From positions 1 through 64,000 of the forward strand of contig NZ_LYMM01000033.1 of assembly GCF_002896965.1 (NCBI RefSeq): a stretch of 64,000 nt of DNA, in the 5' to 3' direction. A program made the position numbers and the translations under genes. Under the pieces are notes generated by a model. The model made no database searches. It saw only the letters and a list, made by a program, of their open reading frames with translations, and had not been told where the DNA came from. The stretch comes from Novosphingobium guangzhouense. Its GTDB lineage: Bacteria; Pseudomonadota; Alphaproteobacteria; Sphingomonadales; Sphingomonadaceae. Numbering within the stretch: the stretch's first letter is position 1; the number at the start of each line of letters is the position of its first letter. Shown piece by piece: positions 1-8,582 of the stretch.

Positions 1-479
1 TAAGATTGTTCGCTCATGGGCTGATGTTATCGGGCGACTTGAACGCCTGCTAGTGGTTGCTTCACGAAGGTCCGCAATCAGGAACCGTGTAACTGTCTCT
101 GAGGGGCCTGCTTGGGGCGTTTGCCGAACGGCAGAAAACCCACTCTCAAGTGCTCCCCGCAGTGAAAGGCCACCGGCAGCTATCGCGGTCGCGCAAGCGG
201 TAAGGCGGCAGTCCTCTACCGGCCCTGTCGAGGTCATTAGCGGAACCATACGAAACGACTGCAATGAGGCGACGGGGTAAAGAGCGGCCCCCAGCGGCGA
301 AGTTGGCATTTGCCCATGGCCGCCAGCATCGCCCCATCCGGCAAGCATTCGAATTTAATTCGCCGCTGCGCGCAACGGTTTGAAGATAGCGCCGTTGTCA
401 CCTCGCAATATGCAATGACCCTTATCCTTCGGCCCCGACTGCTTCCACCACACAGCTGTAGTCGGGGTCGTTCTTTTGG
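1..479. other. no gene recognised
   Basis: Short open frames on both strands here have no recognisable motifs, no convincing ribosome binding sites and overlap each other. The only structured signal is the hairpin at 431-477. The stretch lies immediately downstream of the minus-strand S gene. Confidence 0.5.
431..477 (+). terminator. intrinsic terminator-like hairpin
   Basis: The arms GGCCCCGACT and AGTCGGGGTC are separated by about 19 bases and followed by TTCTTTT on the plus strand. The orientation implies plus-strand transcription reaching this point from the left, although no plus-strand gene is visible upstream. Confidence 0.55.
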
Positions 480-1151
480 TTAAAATTGCGAGACTTGCCC
501 GAGCAGAACGTCGAGCAGCCGATCGCGATCGGCCGTGGTTGCGCCGAGCAATTCTCGCTTAGGGTAGGGCACCGCTTTCGCACGGAGGGAGGGTCTGTCC
601 CGCAGGCCGTGCTGGTGGACGTCTGCGATCTGGGACACCTTGCCACTGAAGCCGACCCAGAAGCCCTGATCGTCCGTGCCTGTTTTCAGGAATCGCGACG
701 ACGCCAGACGGCGGAACATGGCGCGGCGGCGCAGCCCGCCACGACGACGAAGCCGCCCGCCGCCCGCGTTGCGATGCTCTTCCGGGACCGGGAGCCATTT
801 GACGATCTTGTCGAACTCGAAAGAGCGAATGGACCCAGCTTCGATATCGAAACCGGTCATCATCCGCCCGGTGCCCCAAGAGAAACTCTTCATGATCACG
901 CGGCGCGGTTCGCCGGTGCCACCAGAGGGATAGAGGAAGCAGGCCGCGCCGCGCCCGGTGACCGGCGGTGCCTTGTCCTTGCGTTTGGCGAAGGCGCTGC
1001 CGTCCGGTTGCCGCTGGGCGGTGATGCGCTCCCGCTGGCTGATCGCCAGCGCGCGGGCCATGGAGCGCAGCATCTTGCGGCGTTCGCCTGACGACAGGCT
1101 GCGAACCAGCGCGCCTGCGATGCGCTCGATCTCTGCCAGATCGTCCGTCAT
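480..1151 (-). CDS. S: phage virion morphogenesis protein (P2 gpS-like tail completion)
   Basis: A 223-residue protein of the P2 gpS family, needed for tail completion and stable head-tail joining. The N-terminus has the family pattern (DDLAEIER, a helical stretch with RRKMLRSMAR, and QRQPDG around residues 47-52). The C-terminal half has the pattern FRRLASSRFLK, GFWVGFSGKV, HQHGLRD and PKRELLG. The start ATG overlaps the stop of the upstream R-like gene (ATGA), so the two are translationally coupled. It is about 50-70 residues longer than typical gpS because of an insertion in the middle (roughly residues 60-140), a variant known in alphaproteobacterial P2-like phages. The assignment rests on remembered family patterns. 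Confidence 0.85.
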   Translation of the reverse strand: MTDDLAEIERIAGALVRSLSSGERRKMLRSMARALAISQRERITAQRQPDGSAFAKRKDKAPPVTGRGAACFLYPSGGTGEPRRVIMKSFSWGTGRMMTGFDIEAGSIRSFEFDKIVKWLPVPEEHRNAGGGRLRRRGGLRRRAMFRRLASSRFLKTGTDDQGFWVGFSGKVSQIADVHQHGLRDRPSLRAKAVPYPKRELLGATTADRDRLLDVLLGQVSQF

Positions 1152-1630
1152 GCGGCCGAATCTGAAGGCAGGGTGTCATCCCCGGCGAGGATCCCGGAGA
1201 AGGTCGCGTCCACACCGGCAAAGGCATCGGCAAAGCGGGGCTCTTCAGGACGCTCGATGTCGTAGCCCTTACCGTCGGCGCGGACTTTGACCAGACGGTT
1301 TTCCGTCAGATCGATGGAGATCTCGATATCGGACGTTTCGGTGTCGAGGATTTCGGCCTCGAAGGAGAACGGCGCGCTATCCTGGCGGCGCAGCAGCTGC
1401 GGCTGTTCTTTCTCCACCCACGCCAGTATCGGGACCATGAGCATGTCGGGATCACCCGCGAAGTCGCACACCAGAACTTTGACGGTGTACTGGTAGCCGA
1501 ATGACAGGGTGCGCGACTGGCGCGCATTGATGGTGCCGCCTTCAAGGTAGATCTGCAGCCTGTCAGGGTGGGTTTTCAGATCCGGGATATACGCTGCCAG
1601 CCAGCGGCGCAGGCTATCGGCCTTGCGCAT
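1148..1630 (-). CDS. R: phage tail protein (P2 gpR-like)
   Basis: 160 residues. The N-terminus (SLRRWLAAYIPDLKTHPDRL) and the central SFGYQYTVKVLVCDFAGD and MVPILAWVEKEQPQLL blocks are the classic P2 gpR tail-completion pattern. It sits directly before S and overlaps it by 4 bases, as in P2. The acidic C-terminal tail after about residue 125 (PEEPRFADAFAG onwards) is an extension not expected in P2 gpR. It overlaps the preceding lipoprotein gene by 17 bases. Confidence 0.85.
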   Translation of the reverse strand: MRKADSLRRWLAAYIPDLKTHPDRLQIYLEGGTINARQSRTLSFGYQYTVKVLVCDFAGDPDMLMVPILAWVEKEQPQLLRRQDSAPFSFEAEILDTETSDIEISIDLTENRLVKVRADGKGYDIERPEEPRFADAFAGVDATFSGILAGDDTLPSDSAA

Positions 1631-1916
1631 CGCTGTTTCCCTGCGCCAAGCGCACTTCAGACTGTAGTTCGACCAGCGCCGCGCGGATCTGCCCGGCGAC
1701 GTCGTAAAGCGCCTGCAGACTGGTTTGAGCGTCGGCGCCGGTCATCTGGCCGTCAGCGCTGCGCTGGACCTTGGGCAGCGCCGGGGGCGGGGCCAGCAGT
1801 TGCGGCGACACCTTCGCCGTTCGCGGCGGCAGTTGCACGGTCGAGCAGCCCGACGCCATCAGGATCAATGCAGACAGTGCGATAGACCGGGCGTTCAATG
1901 ATCTTCTGCGTTTCAT
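1614..1916 (-). CDS. Rz1/LysC-like lipoprotein (putative outer-membrane spanin)
   Basis: About 100 residues. A basic N-terminus (MKRRRSLNAR) and a hydrophobic stretch are followed by a lipobox (LMASGC, Cys at about residue 24) and a proline-rich segment (QLPPRTAKVSPQLLAPPPAL), the usual make-up of Rz1/LysC o-spanins. A C-terminal helical region follows. It lies just upstream of R and S, where P2-like phages keep lysis accessory genes. Its start codon is abutted back-to-back by the gpE remnant on the other strand and no ribosome binding site is visible, so its 5' end may have been altered by the rearrangement at about 1.9 kb. No embedding Rz partner is visible upstream. Confidence 0.6.
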   Translation of the reverse strand: MKRRRSLNARSIALSALILMASGCSTVQLPPRTAKVSPQLLAPPPALPKVQRSADGQMTGADAQTSLQALYDVAGQIRAALVELQSEVRLAQGNSDAQGR

Positions 1917-2061
1917 GGTAGATTTGCCGCGCATCACCACGCCCACGCTGACGCCTGCCGAAGCGATCGACCTCGATCCGGCTGACCTGCTGGCCTGCGG
2001 CGCGGAGATCGGCAGTTTTTTGCTGCAGAAGTCGAAGCGCACGGATGCCCTCGCTGCGTAG
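1915..2061 (+). CDS. E: tail assembly chaperone gpE, N-terminally truncated
   Basis: From the ATG at 1915 the product is 48 residues. The segment LPRITTPTLTPAEAIDLDPAD followed by EIGSFLL matches the C-terminal half of P2-type gpE/TAC proteins in alphaproteobacterial phages. Those are normally about 90-100 residues, with an N-terminal part (substrate-binding, RKP-xxGELRG type) that is not found upstream here in any frame. The gene contains the slippery heptamer T TTT TTG at 2016-2022 in the phase required for a -1 shift into E'. The loss of its 5' half coincides with the strand switch to the minus-strand lysis and tail genes. Confidence 0.65.
   Translation: MVDLPRITTPTLTPAEAIDLDPADLLACGAEIGSFLLQKSKRTDALAA
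2016..2022 (+). other. programmed -1 frameshift site (T6G) joining E to E'
   Basis: T TTT TTG is positioned as X XXY YYZ relative to the E frame (codons TTT at 2017-2019 and TTG at 2020-2022). The -1 frame is open from here through the E' start at 2070 and to the E' stop at 2201, so an E+E' fusion can be made. P2 uses the same T6G heptamer for its E+E' product. Confidence 0.8.
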
Positions 2062-2069
2062 ACGATGCG

Positions 2070-2201
2070 ATGGCCGATCTGGCGGTTGTGTTCCACTGGC
2101 CGCCCGCTGCGATGGAAGACATGGACCTGTCGGAAATCATGGCCTGGCGCAAACAAGCCGAACGCCGATCGCGACCACCTGACACCCCCGGAAAGAAGTA
2201 A
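2070..2201 (+). CDS. E': GpE-family tail protein (P2 E' extension)
   Basis: 43 residues. MADLAVVFHWPP, then DMDLSEIMAWRKQAERR, is the signature of the short GpE/E' family that is fused to gpE by -1 frameshifting. Its frame is exactly -1 relative to the upstream E gene. The stop codon is directly followed by the ATG of the tape measure gene, the standard arrangement of E' and T. The fusion protein chaperones the tape measure during tail assembly in P2-like phages. Confidence 0.85.
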   Translation: MADLAVVFHWPPAAMEDMDLSEIMAWRKQAERRSRPPDTPGKK

Positions 2202-4661
2202 ATGGCGGACAAGAACCTGCGGCTTCAGGTCATCCTTGAGGGACTGGACCGGCTGACCTCCCCTTTGAAGTCGATCACCGGCGCGTCGTCCGCTGCGCGC
2301 CGGGATCTGGCCAAGACCGGGGATGAACTGAAGGCGCTGGGCGCGCTGCAAAAGCAGATCGGCAGCTACAAGGCGCGCGAAACCGCCTTCGGCGCCGACA
2401 CCCGCAAGCTGGAAGAGACCCGCGCCCACATGGCCCAGCTGCGCGCGCAGATGGATGCCACCGAAGCCCCGACGAAAAAGCTGGCGGCGGATTTCGCCAA
2501 GGCCGAACGGCAGGCGGCATCGCTGGCGGCGCGGCTTGATGTGGGCGGCGCCGAACTGCAGCAGCTTTCCGCCAGGCTGTCCGCCGCCGGGATAGATGTG
2601 GGCGATCTTGGCCGCCATGAAGACCGGCTGACGCAGAAGACTGCAGAAGCGAACCGCGCGCTACGTCAGCAGACCGCAGCGCTGGAGAAGGTCAACCAGG
2701 CCAAGCGCAATTCCGACAAGCTGAGCGACGTCAGTTCCAAGGCCACCGGAATGGGCCTCGGGATGATTGCTGCCGGAGCCGCTACTGCCGCCCCAGTCGT
2801 TGCTGCCGTCAAACAGGCGATGACGCTCGAAAGCGCGATGGCGGACGTTTCCAAGGTCACGAACATGACCTCGCCGCAAGTCCAGCAGATGTCCAATGAC
2901 TTCCTCGACATGAGCGAGAAGATCCCGATGGCCGCCAATGAACTGGCGACCATTGCTGCCGCCGCCGGTGCAGCAGGTGTCGGCATGGACAAGTTCGGCA
3001 AGCCACTGCCCGATCAGCGCCAGCAGCTGCTGGCCTTCACCAACGACGCGGCAGAGATGGGCGTCGCCTTCGATATGACCGCTGACCAGGCGGGCGAAAC
3101 GATGGCCAAGTGGCGCACCGCGTTCGAACTGCCGCAGGCGGGCGTCCGTGCCCTGGGCGACGGCGTCAACGCGCTGACCAACCGCTTCGGCGGCAAGGCC
3201 GCGAACGTCACGGACATCATCACCCGCATCGGCCCGCTGGGCAAGGTGGCGGGCCTCGCCGCGCCAGAGATCGCCGCGCTCGGATCTACCCTCGATTCGA
3301 TAGGCATTCCCAGCGAGGTTGCCGCCACCGGCATCAAGAACACGATGCTGGCACTGACCAAGGGGGAAGCAGCAACGAAAGGCCAGCAAGCCGCCTTCGA
3401 TGCGCTGGGCCTCAGCGCCACCGATGTCGCCAAACGCATGCAGACCGACGCTACCGGCGCAATCACTGACGTCATGGAGCGCATCGGCAAGCTGGACGGG
3501 GACAAGCAGTCGGGCATCCTGACCCAGCTGTTCGGCTCCGAAAGCGTCGCGGCGATCGCGCCAATGCTGACCAACCTCGACGGGCTGAAACAGCGCCTGG
3601 CGCTGGTGGGCGACGCCAGCGCAACCGCAGGCTCGATGCATGGCGAATTCCTGAACCGCATTGCCACGACCGAAGGCGCTACCGGCCTCGCCACCAACGC
3701 CCTGTCCGGCCTCAACATCACCATGGGCAAGGCCCTGCTCCCCACCGTCGTCAAGGTTGCTGGACTTGTGCAGCGGGCGGCCAGCGAGATGCGCGGATGG
3801 GCGCAGGAACATCCGATACTGGCCAAAGGTATCATGATCTTCCTCGGGGCTGGTGCCGCTTTGCTGATCCTGCTGGGCGGCCTTGCGCTGGCCTTTGCCG
3901 CGCTGACCGCAGCCGCCGCGCCGCTGGGCATCGCGCTGCTACCGCTCCTCGCCATCGTCGCGGCCATCGCTGCGGTGGCCGCCGCCGCGTACCTGATCTA
4001 TGCCAATTGGGGCGCGATCGCCGCGTGGTTCGGTGGCCTGTGGGAACAGGTGAAGGCGTTCTTCGCGGGCGCGCTGGCTTTCATCGTCAAAGCGTTCCTG
4101 AACTTCACCCCGCTTGGCCTGATGATCCAGGCATTCGCTCCGGTGCTTGGCTATCTGCGCAGCCTCAACTTCGCGGAAATCGGCCGGAACCTGATACAGG
4201 GCTTGATCAACGGTATTATCGGCATGCTGGGTAATCTCAAGTCCACCGTGACCAGCACCGCCACCTCGATCGCAAACTGGTTCAAGGCCAAGCTGGGCAT
4301 CCATTCCCCCTCGCGCGTGTTCGCGGGGCTCGGCGGCTTCGTCATGGCTGGCCTCGATCAGGGCCTTGCCGCCAATACGTCAGGACCGATCGCGCGAATC
4401 ACCGACCTTTCCGGCCGGATGACGCGGGCGCTGGCGGTCGGCGCGGGTGGAGCGGCCTTCGCCGCCGCCGTCCCCGCTGCAGCTGCCGGCAGTGCCGCAG
4501 GCGCACCTGCCGCCGCCGTCTCTGCGGCAGGCAATACCTACAACCTGCACTTCCACGGCGTTGGTTCCGATCCGCAGGACATTGCCAACGCGGTGCGCCG
4601 CGCGATCGAGCAGATCGAGAACGAGAAACGCGGGCGCGGCTTTGGCGATGATGGAGTTTGA
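2202..4661 (+). CDS. T: phage tail tape measure protein (P2 gpT-like)
   Basis: 819 residues. The N-terminal 180 residues are predicted helical and coiled-coil (many KLEETRAHM and QLRAQMDA-type heptads). The central region has the TP901/P2 tape-measure core (ESAMADVSKV, then FDMTADQAGETMAKW, about residues 210-310). A strongly hydrophobic segment spans about residues 544-602. The end is alanine-rich. The motif KLGIHSPSRVF near residue 697 is typical of P2-type tape measures. The protein sets tail length and is threaded through the tube. It lies directly after E' and before U. Confidence 0.93.
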   Translation: MADKNLRLQVILEGLDRLTSPLKSITGASSAARRDLAKTGDELKALGALQKQIGSYKARETAFGADTRKLEETRAHMAQLRAQMDATEAPTKKLAADFAKAERQAASLAARLDVGGAELQQLSARLSAAGIDVGDLGRHEDRLTQKTAEANRALRQQTAALEKVNQAKRNSDKLSDVSSKATGMGLGMIAAGAATAAPVVAAVKQAMTLESAMADVSKVTNMTSPQVQQMSNDFLDMSEKIPMAANELATIAAAAGAAGVGMDKFGKPLPDQRQQLLAFTNDAAEMGVAFDMTADQAGETMAKWRTAFELPQAGVRALGDGVNALTNRFGGKAANVTDIITRIGPLGKVAGLAAPEIAALGSTLDSIGIPSEVAATGIKNTMLALTKGEAATKGQQAAFDALGLSATDVAKRMQTDATGAITDVMERIGKLDGDKQSGILTQLFGSESVAAIAPMLTNLDGLKQRLALVGDASATAGSMHGEFLNRIATTEGATGLATNALSGLNITMGKALLPTVVKVAGLVQRAASEMRGWAQEHPILAKGIMIFLGAGAALLILLGGLALAFAALTAAAAPLGIALLPLLAIVAAIAAVAAAAYLIYANWGAIAAWFGGLWEQVKAFFAGALAFIVKAFLNFTPLGLMIQAFAPVLGYLRSLNFAEIGRNLIQGLINGIIGMLGNLKSTVTSTATSIANWFKAKLGIHSPSRVFAGLGGFVMAGLDQGLAANTSGPIARITDLSGRMTRALAVGAGGAAFAAAVPAAAAGSAAGAPAAAVSAAGNTYNLHFHGVGSDPQDIANAVRRAIEQIENEKRGRGFGDDGV

Positions 4662-4664
4662 TCC

Positions 4665-5078
4665 ATGCACCTGATGGCCCTTGGCATGTTCCTCTTCGAA
4701 CTCGGCTCCCTGCCCTTTGACGAACTGCAGCGCCGCATGGATTGGCGCCATGCCCGCTCCCCTCGCATCGGTGCCCGCGATGCCACGCAGTTCGTCGGAC
4801 CGGGTGACGAAACGGTCAGCCTGTCCGGCTCAGTCTACGCCGAACTGTCGAACGGCAGCGTCTCGCTTGACGATCTGCGCGCCATGGCGAACGCTGGCGA
4901 GGCATGGCCGCTGGTGGCGGGCAGCGGGCGCGTCTACGGCAACTTCGTAATCACCGCGATCGACGAACGGCAAGCCTACCTCATGGCGGACGGCACCGCG
5001 CGCCGGATCGACTTCGGCATCGATCTGCTGGGCGTCGATGATCCTGCCGCGCTGGCGGCGCAGCAGGCGCAAGCATGA
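4665..5078 (+). CDS. U: phage tail protein (P2 gpU-like)
   Basis: 137 residues. The N-terminus (MLALG-type, here MHLMALGMFLFELGSLPFDE) and WRHA...P.IG.RDATQF followed by G.GDETVSLSG are the gpU family pattern. GpU caps or completes the tail tube. It is only 4 bases downstream of T and overlaps D by 4 bases (ATGA), preserving the P2 T-U-D order. Confidence 0.9.
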   Translation: MHLMALGMFLFELGSLPFDELQRRMDWRHARSPRIGARDATQFVGPGDETVSLSGSVYAELSNGSVSLDDLRAMANAGEAWPLVAGSGRVYGNFVITAIDERQAYLMADGTARRIDFGIDLLGVDDPAALAAQQAQA

Positions 5079-6091
5079 GCCGCGCCGTCAACAATATTCC
5101 CGACTGGCGCATCACGCTTGACGGTGTGGATCTGTCAGACCGTATCCGCCCGCGCCTGATCTCGCTCACCCTCTCGGAAAAGCGTGGCGACGAAGCCGAC
5201 CAGTTGGACATCGTGCTGAGCGATCACGACGGCATGCTGGGCATTCCGCCCGAAGGGGCCGTGCTCCATCTACAGCTGGGCTGGAAGCAGGGCCGCGACG
5301 TCACGCCGGGCCTTATCGACAAGGGCAGCTTCAAGGTGGACGACGTCAGCCATTCCGGCCCGCCCGATCAGATCACCATCCGCGCCCGCGCAGCAGACTT
5401 CACCAGCGAGATACGTAACCGGCGTTCGCAAAGCTGGAGCGCGACCACGCTCGGCGCCGTGCTGACCGAGGTTGCCGAGCGCAATGGCCTTGCCGCCAGC
5501 ATTGCGCCCGCCATGGCGTCGATCGCGCTCCCCACTGCCACACAGAGCCGGGAAAGCGATGTCGCCTTCCTGCGCCGCCTGGGGCGCGAAAACGACGCGG
5601 TCGCCACCATCAAGGCCGGGCAGCTTATCTTCGTCCCGAAGGGCGCGGGAACGAACGCACAGGGCATTGCCCTTCATACCCTCACTATCCGGCGCCGCGA
5701 TGGCGATCGGCACATGTGGCAGCGCCAGAAGCGCGACGGGCAGGAAGGCGCAACCGCCAGCTGGCACGACAAGAAGGCGGCGAAGCGCAAGTCGGTCACG
5801 GTCGGAGAGAGCGACGGCGCGAAGAAGCTGCGCAAGGTCTACCCCGATGAGGCGTCGGCAAAACGCGCGGCAGCGTCGGAATCCGCCCGGCTGAAGCGCG
5901 CGCCCGAAACGCTAGACCTGACACTCGCGCTGGGGCGCCCTGACGCGTATCCCGAAGGCCGGGTCAACGTCGTCGGATTCAAACCGGGGATCGACGGCGG
6001 ATCCTGGCTGATCTTCGAGGTAACCCATCGTCTGGACAAAAACGGCGGATTTCGGACTGACCTCCGGATCGAGACAGCGACCTCCGCTTAG
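5075..6091 (+). CDS. D: phage late control protein D (tail hub, gpD-like)
   Basis: 338 residues. It starts with IPDWRITLDG, then DLSDRIRPRLISLTL and DEADQLDIVLSDHDG, the usual start of P2 gpD/gp27-like hub proteins. The middle region (TSEIRNRRSQSW, ESDVAFLRRLGREND) and the C-terminal PDAYPEGRVNV.GFKPGIDG also match. It probably forms the baseplate hub. It is the last of the E'-T-U-D run and a longer non-coding AT-richer stretch follows. Confidence 0.93.
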   Translation: MSRAVNNIPDWRITLDGVDLSDRIRPRLISLTLSEKRGDEADQLDIVLSDHDGMLGIPPEGAVLHLQLGWKQGRDVTPGLIDKGSFKVDDVSHSGPPDQITIRARAADFTSEIRNRRSQSWSATTLGAVLTEVAERNGLAASIAPAMASIALPTATQSRESDVAFLRRLGRENDAVATIKAGQLIFVPKGAGTNAQGIALHTLTIRRRDGDRHMWQRQKRDGQEGATASWHDKKAAKRKSVTVGESDGAKKLRKVYPDEASAKRAAASESARLKRAPETLDLTLALGRPDAYPEGRVNVVGFKPGIDGGSWLIFEVTHRLDKNGGFRTDLRIETATSA

Positions 6092-6571
6092 GCGCGATCA
6101 ACCCCCGATGCGGTGTTCCGATCGGCTGGGGTATGTTTGCGCCCCGTTCCGGTCAACCGGAGGGGGAACGAAGGCGTCTGAAATCTGTCATTAGCGAACA
6201 GCACTTAATTTTTGACGAGTTCTTGTTCCCGTTTCTCCGTTAGTCGGACCCCATTTCGGAAAAGGTAATCGGGAACAGAATTTGGGAAAGTACTCCCCTA
6301 GATATGGGCTAAATTCGCGACGTGATCCGTTGTTTTTCAATCGATCTTCCCAATCAGGAAGGGCGTGATGTCCACCATTAATTCACAACGAATATCCCGC
6401 CGCACGTATCAGTCGGTTTTAGCGCTGAGCAGCGCGCGGATCGTGATGCCCCGCTTTGCCGTAGTATAAATACGCGAAAACGGACTTTCCGCTATTTTCT
6501 CACCACTCCAAACATAATATATAAATGGCGAATCTAGCAGAGTTAAATTGCCGCATTATTGAGGGGGATCG
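6092..6571. other. non-coding segment between tail genes and cargo
   Basis: 480 bp without a credible gene. Near its left end (about 6146-6175) an inverted repeat built from CGTTCC / GGAACG with an inner CCGGT / ACCGG could terminate the tail operon. From 6190 onward base composition becomes clearly AT-richer than the tail genes, and TATA-like stretches (for example around 6515-6530) precede the next gene, so a promoter is likely here. Confidence 0.5.
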
Positions 6572-7153
6572 ATGGACAAGGACCAGGTTGACGAACTCAT
6601 TGCGCTCGGAACGAATCCTGAAAGTATCACACGTGTGCAGAACTTAGCACGCCAGCTGATGAAAGAGACCGGCAACGGTTATACCTTGCGGCTTGCTTGC
6701 GCCGCTACGCTCAGCTGTTTCTTAACCGAGGCTGGAATCCCGATTGCAAAGACGGTTGGTGCCGGTGAACTGGCCCGCCGACTCAGGATGAAGCGCAATT
6801 GGAAGCGTGTAGAGGTCGGCGATCAGCGGGCGGGGGATGTTGGTGTCACCTTCGACAAGGATCCGAACCGTCCGGGCGCCGATCACGTCTACCTTGTCGT
6901 TGAACGTGTTGACCGCGATCTGATGTTCATCGCCGACAACCAAGTCGAAGGAAAGCGTCACCATCGCACTGCAAGCGGCAAGAAGACTGGCAGGATGAGC
7001 AGTGCCAAGACGGCCACCGAATATTTTCTGCGTGCGCCGGAGAGCGTGGCGCTTGCACTAGAAGCGATGGCGTCCCTCGACGACGAGAATACCAACGCGC
7101 TTAGGGAGCCGTTTAACGACGAAGGTATCCTGGTTGGTTTTGGAAGCCAATAG
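6572..7153 (+). CDS. putative NlpC/P60- or CHAP-like cysteine hydrolase (prophage cargo)
   Basis: 193 residues. Possible catalytic residues are seen in order: Cys in RLACAATLSCFL (about residue 50), His in DHVYLVVE (about residue 109) and Asn/Gln in ADNQ (about residue 126). This is the Cys-His-polar order of NlpC/P60 and CHAP peptidoglycan hydrolases and amidases. RAGDVGVTFD before the His is also typical of the fold. No signal peptide or membrane segment is seen. An AGGGGG-type ribosome binding site precedes the ATG. It lies alone in an AT-rich stretch between tail and control genes, where lysogenic conversion genes usually sit. The function is inferred from motif order only. Confidence 0.5.
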   Translation: MDKDQVDELIALGTNPESITRVQNLARQLMKETGNGYTLRLACAATLSCFLTEAGIPIAKTVGAGELARRLRMKRNWKRVEVGDQRAGDVGVTFDKDPNRPGADHVYLVVERVDRDLMFIADNQVEGKRHHRTASGKKTGRMSSAKTATEYFLRAPESVALALEAMASLDDENTNALREPFNDEGILVGFGSQ

Positions 7154-7416
7154 TACGAGTAAGATGTTCAGCCCCATAGGCAAATGTCAGCGTTATAAAT
7201 GGTGATTCTATAATAACGCACCCAATGCAGACGCACGAAATGGCATCTTTTGCAGAATTATATCTGCATGATATTATGACCTTTGGTGTGCGATTGCCCG
7301 ACAGTTCTCTTAATCATCCCGTTATTTGTTCAAATCAAGCGTGATAAAATAAGCATGATATGACCGCGTTCGTCCGCCAGGAATCATTTTATTCTTTTTT
7401 GAAGGGGTATTTGAGA

Positions 7417-8451
7417 ATGCAGAGTCGAGTCGCAGTGCTACTGTTGTTCATGACTTGCCTTGCTGGTTGCGCGACGATCAGTAGACCGGAGACCCTTGGT
7501 GAGCGAGCGAGCGGCTTCGGCTATATACCGCTTGATCCGCTTCCGATTGATCAGGCAAAGGGCGCTGACAGTTGCGTTAACGCGGAAACTATGGCTGCAG
7601 CGACCGGCACTTCGAATACCACACTCGGTAACGATGACGTGCTCGCTAAGCTGCCAGACCAAACGATCCGGTTTGCGGTCGCATCTTTCGATCAGACCAA
7701 AGGAAGCCTCACATTCGGTCCTGCGACGTTAACGGCCAAAGGAAATCAGTATCGGGCTGTTTTAGATTATATCCAAGCCGATGCCGTACCCGTACAGTTC
7801 TGGATTAAGCGGCTCACGCAGGCCGATGATGCCGCGTCGGCTAGGCCAATCATCCAAGCAACGGTGACCGCAGATGGTCGTGCTGTCTATGGTTACGACG
7901 TGGTGACCTCCATCGCGCAGTCGGTCGATGGCGATTTGCGGGCGACGCACCCAGGCGAAGGTGCGGATACCTTGACGAAATTGAAGGCGGAAGCTCTTCG
8001 CGAGGAAGCGATGCTTCGGACAGAAGCAGGCTATCAGCAAGTCACGATACCGGTTTACGTTGGCGTCGGATTGCGACTCTCCGCAGATATCGTCGCGCTC
8101 AAGTCTGGAATCTCTATCAGCGGTCTTTCCGCGATCGGCGTGGAGGCCGAGGCAAACCGACTCAACGGTACGCTTACGGTGCAGTCGCTTGGAGTGTCGG
8201 GTAAGGCGATCGCAACCGCACTACCCCTCCCCAATAAGCTCGATCAAACCACCATCGAAAGTGCGATCTTGGCAATCGGAACGATGCGTGCAACGCTTTA
8301 CGCCAGTTCCGGACAGGACGCTGGGGTAAATCGACAACCAAGAATTGTTGGACTTTATAGTCCGGTTGGCTCGGACCCCCTACTAATCAACGCGATATAC
8401 TCTGAATTGTCCAAGCAACGGCCAAGATGGTATACTCCATGCATCCGATAA
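7417..8451 (+). CDS. putative lipoprotein (prophage cargo)
   Basis: 344 residues. The N-terminus is a lipoprotein signal (MQSRVAVLLLFMTCLAGC, lipid-attachment Cys at residue 18). The rest is soluble with no family recognised. I chose the ATG at 7417 because GAAGGGG lies upstream and because it places the signal peptide at the very N-terminus; an upstream in-frame start at 7360 would add 19 residues ahead of it. It follows the hydrolase-like gene after a 263-bp AT-rich gap and probably has its own promoter. A surface role in the lysogen is possible but unproven. Confidence 0.65.
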   Translation: MQSRVAVLLLFMTCLAGCATISRPETLGERASGFGYIPLDPLPIDQAKGADSCVNAETMAAATGTSNTTLGNDDVLAKLPDQTIRFAVASFDQTKGSLTFGPATLTAKGNQYRAVLDYIQADAVPVQFWIKRLTQADDAASARPIIQATVTADGRAVYGYDVVTSIAQSVDGDLRATHPGEGADTLTKLKAEALREEAMLRTEAGYQQVTIPVYVGVGLRLSADIVALKSGISISGLSAIGVEAEANRLNGTLTVQSLGVSGKAIATALPLPNKLDQTTIESAILAIGTMRATLYASSGQDAGVNRQPRIVGLYSPVGSDPLLINAIYSELSKQRPRWYTPCIR

Positions 8452-8582
8452 AATTAGCAAGAAGTACTGCCGATTTATATTCGCAGAGTGGGTGTGAAAC
8501 TTTTACCAATACTATACTTTTCAGAAATGTTATGTTTGATGACGGAAATCAGGTGCTTTACGTCAACTTATTTTAGTGCCTA

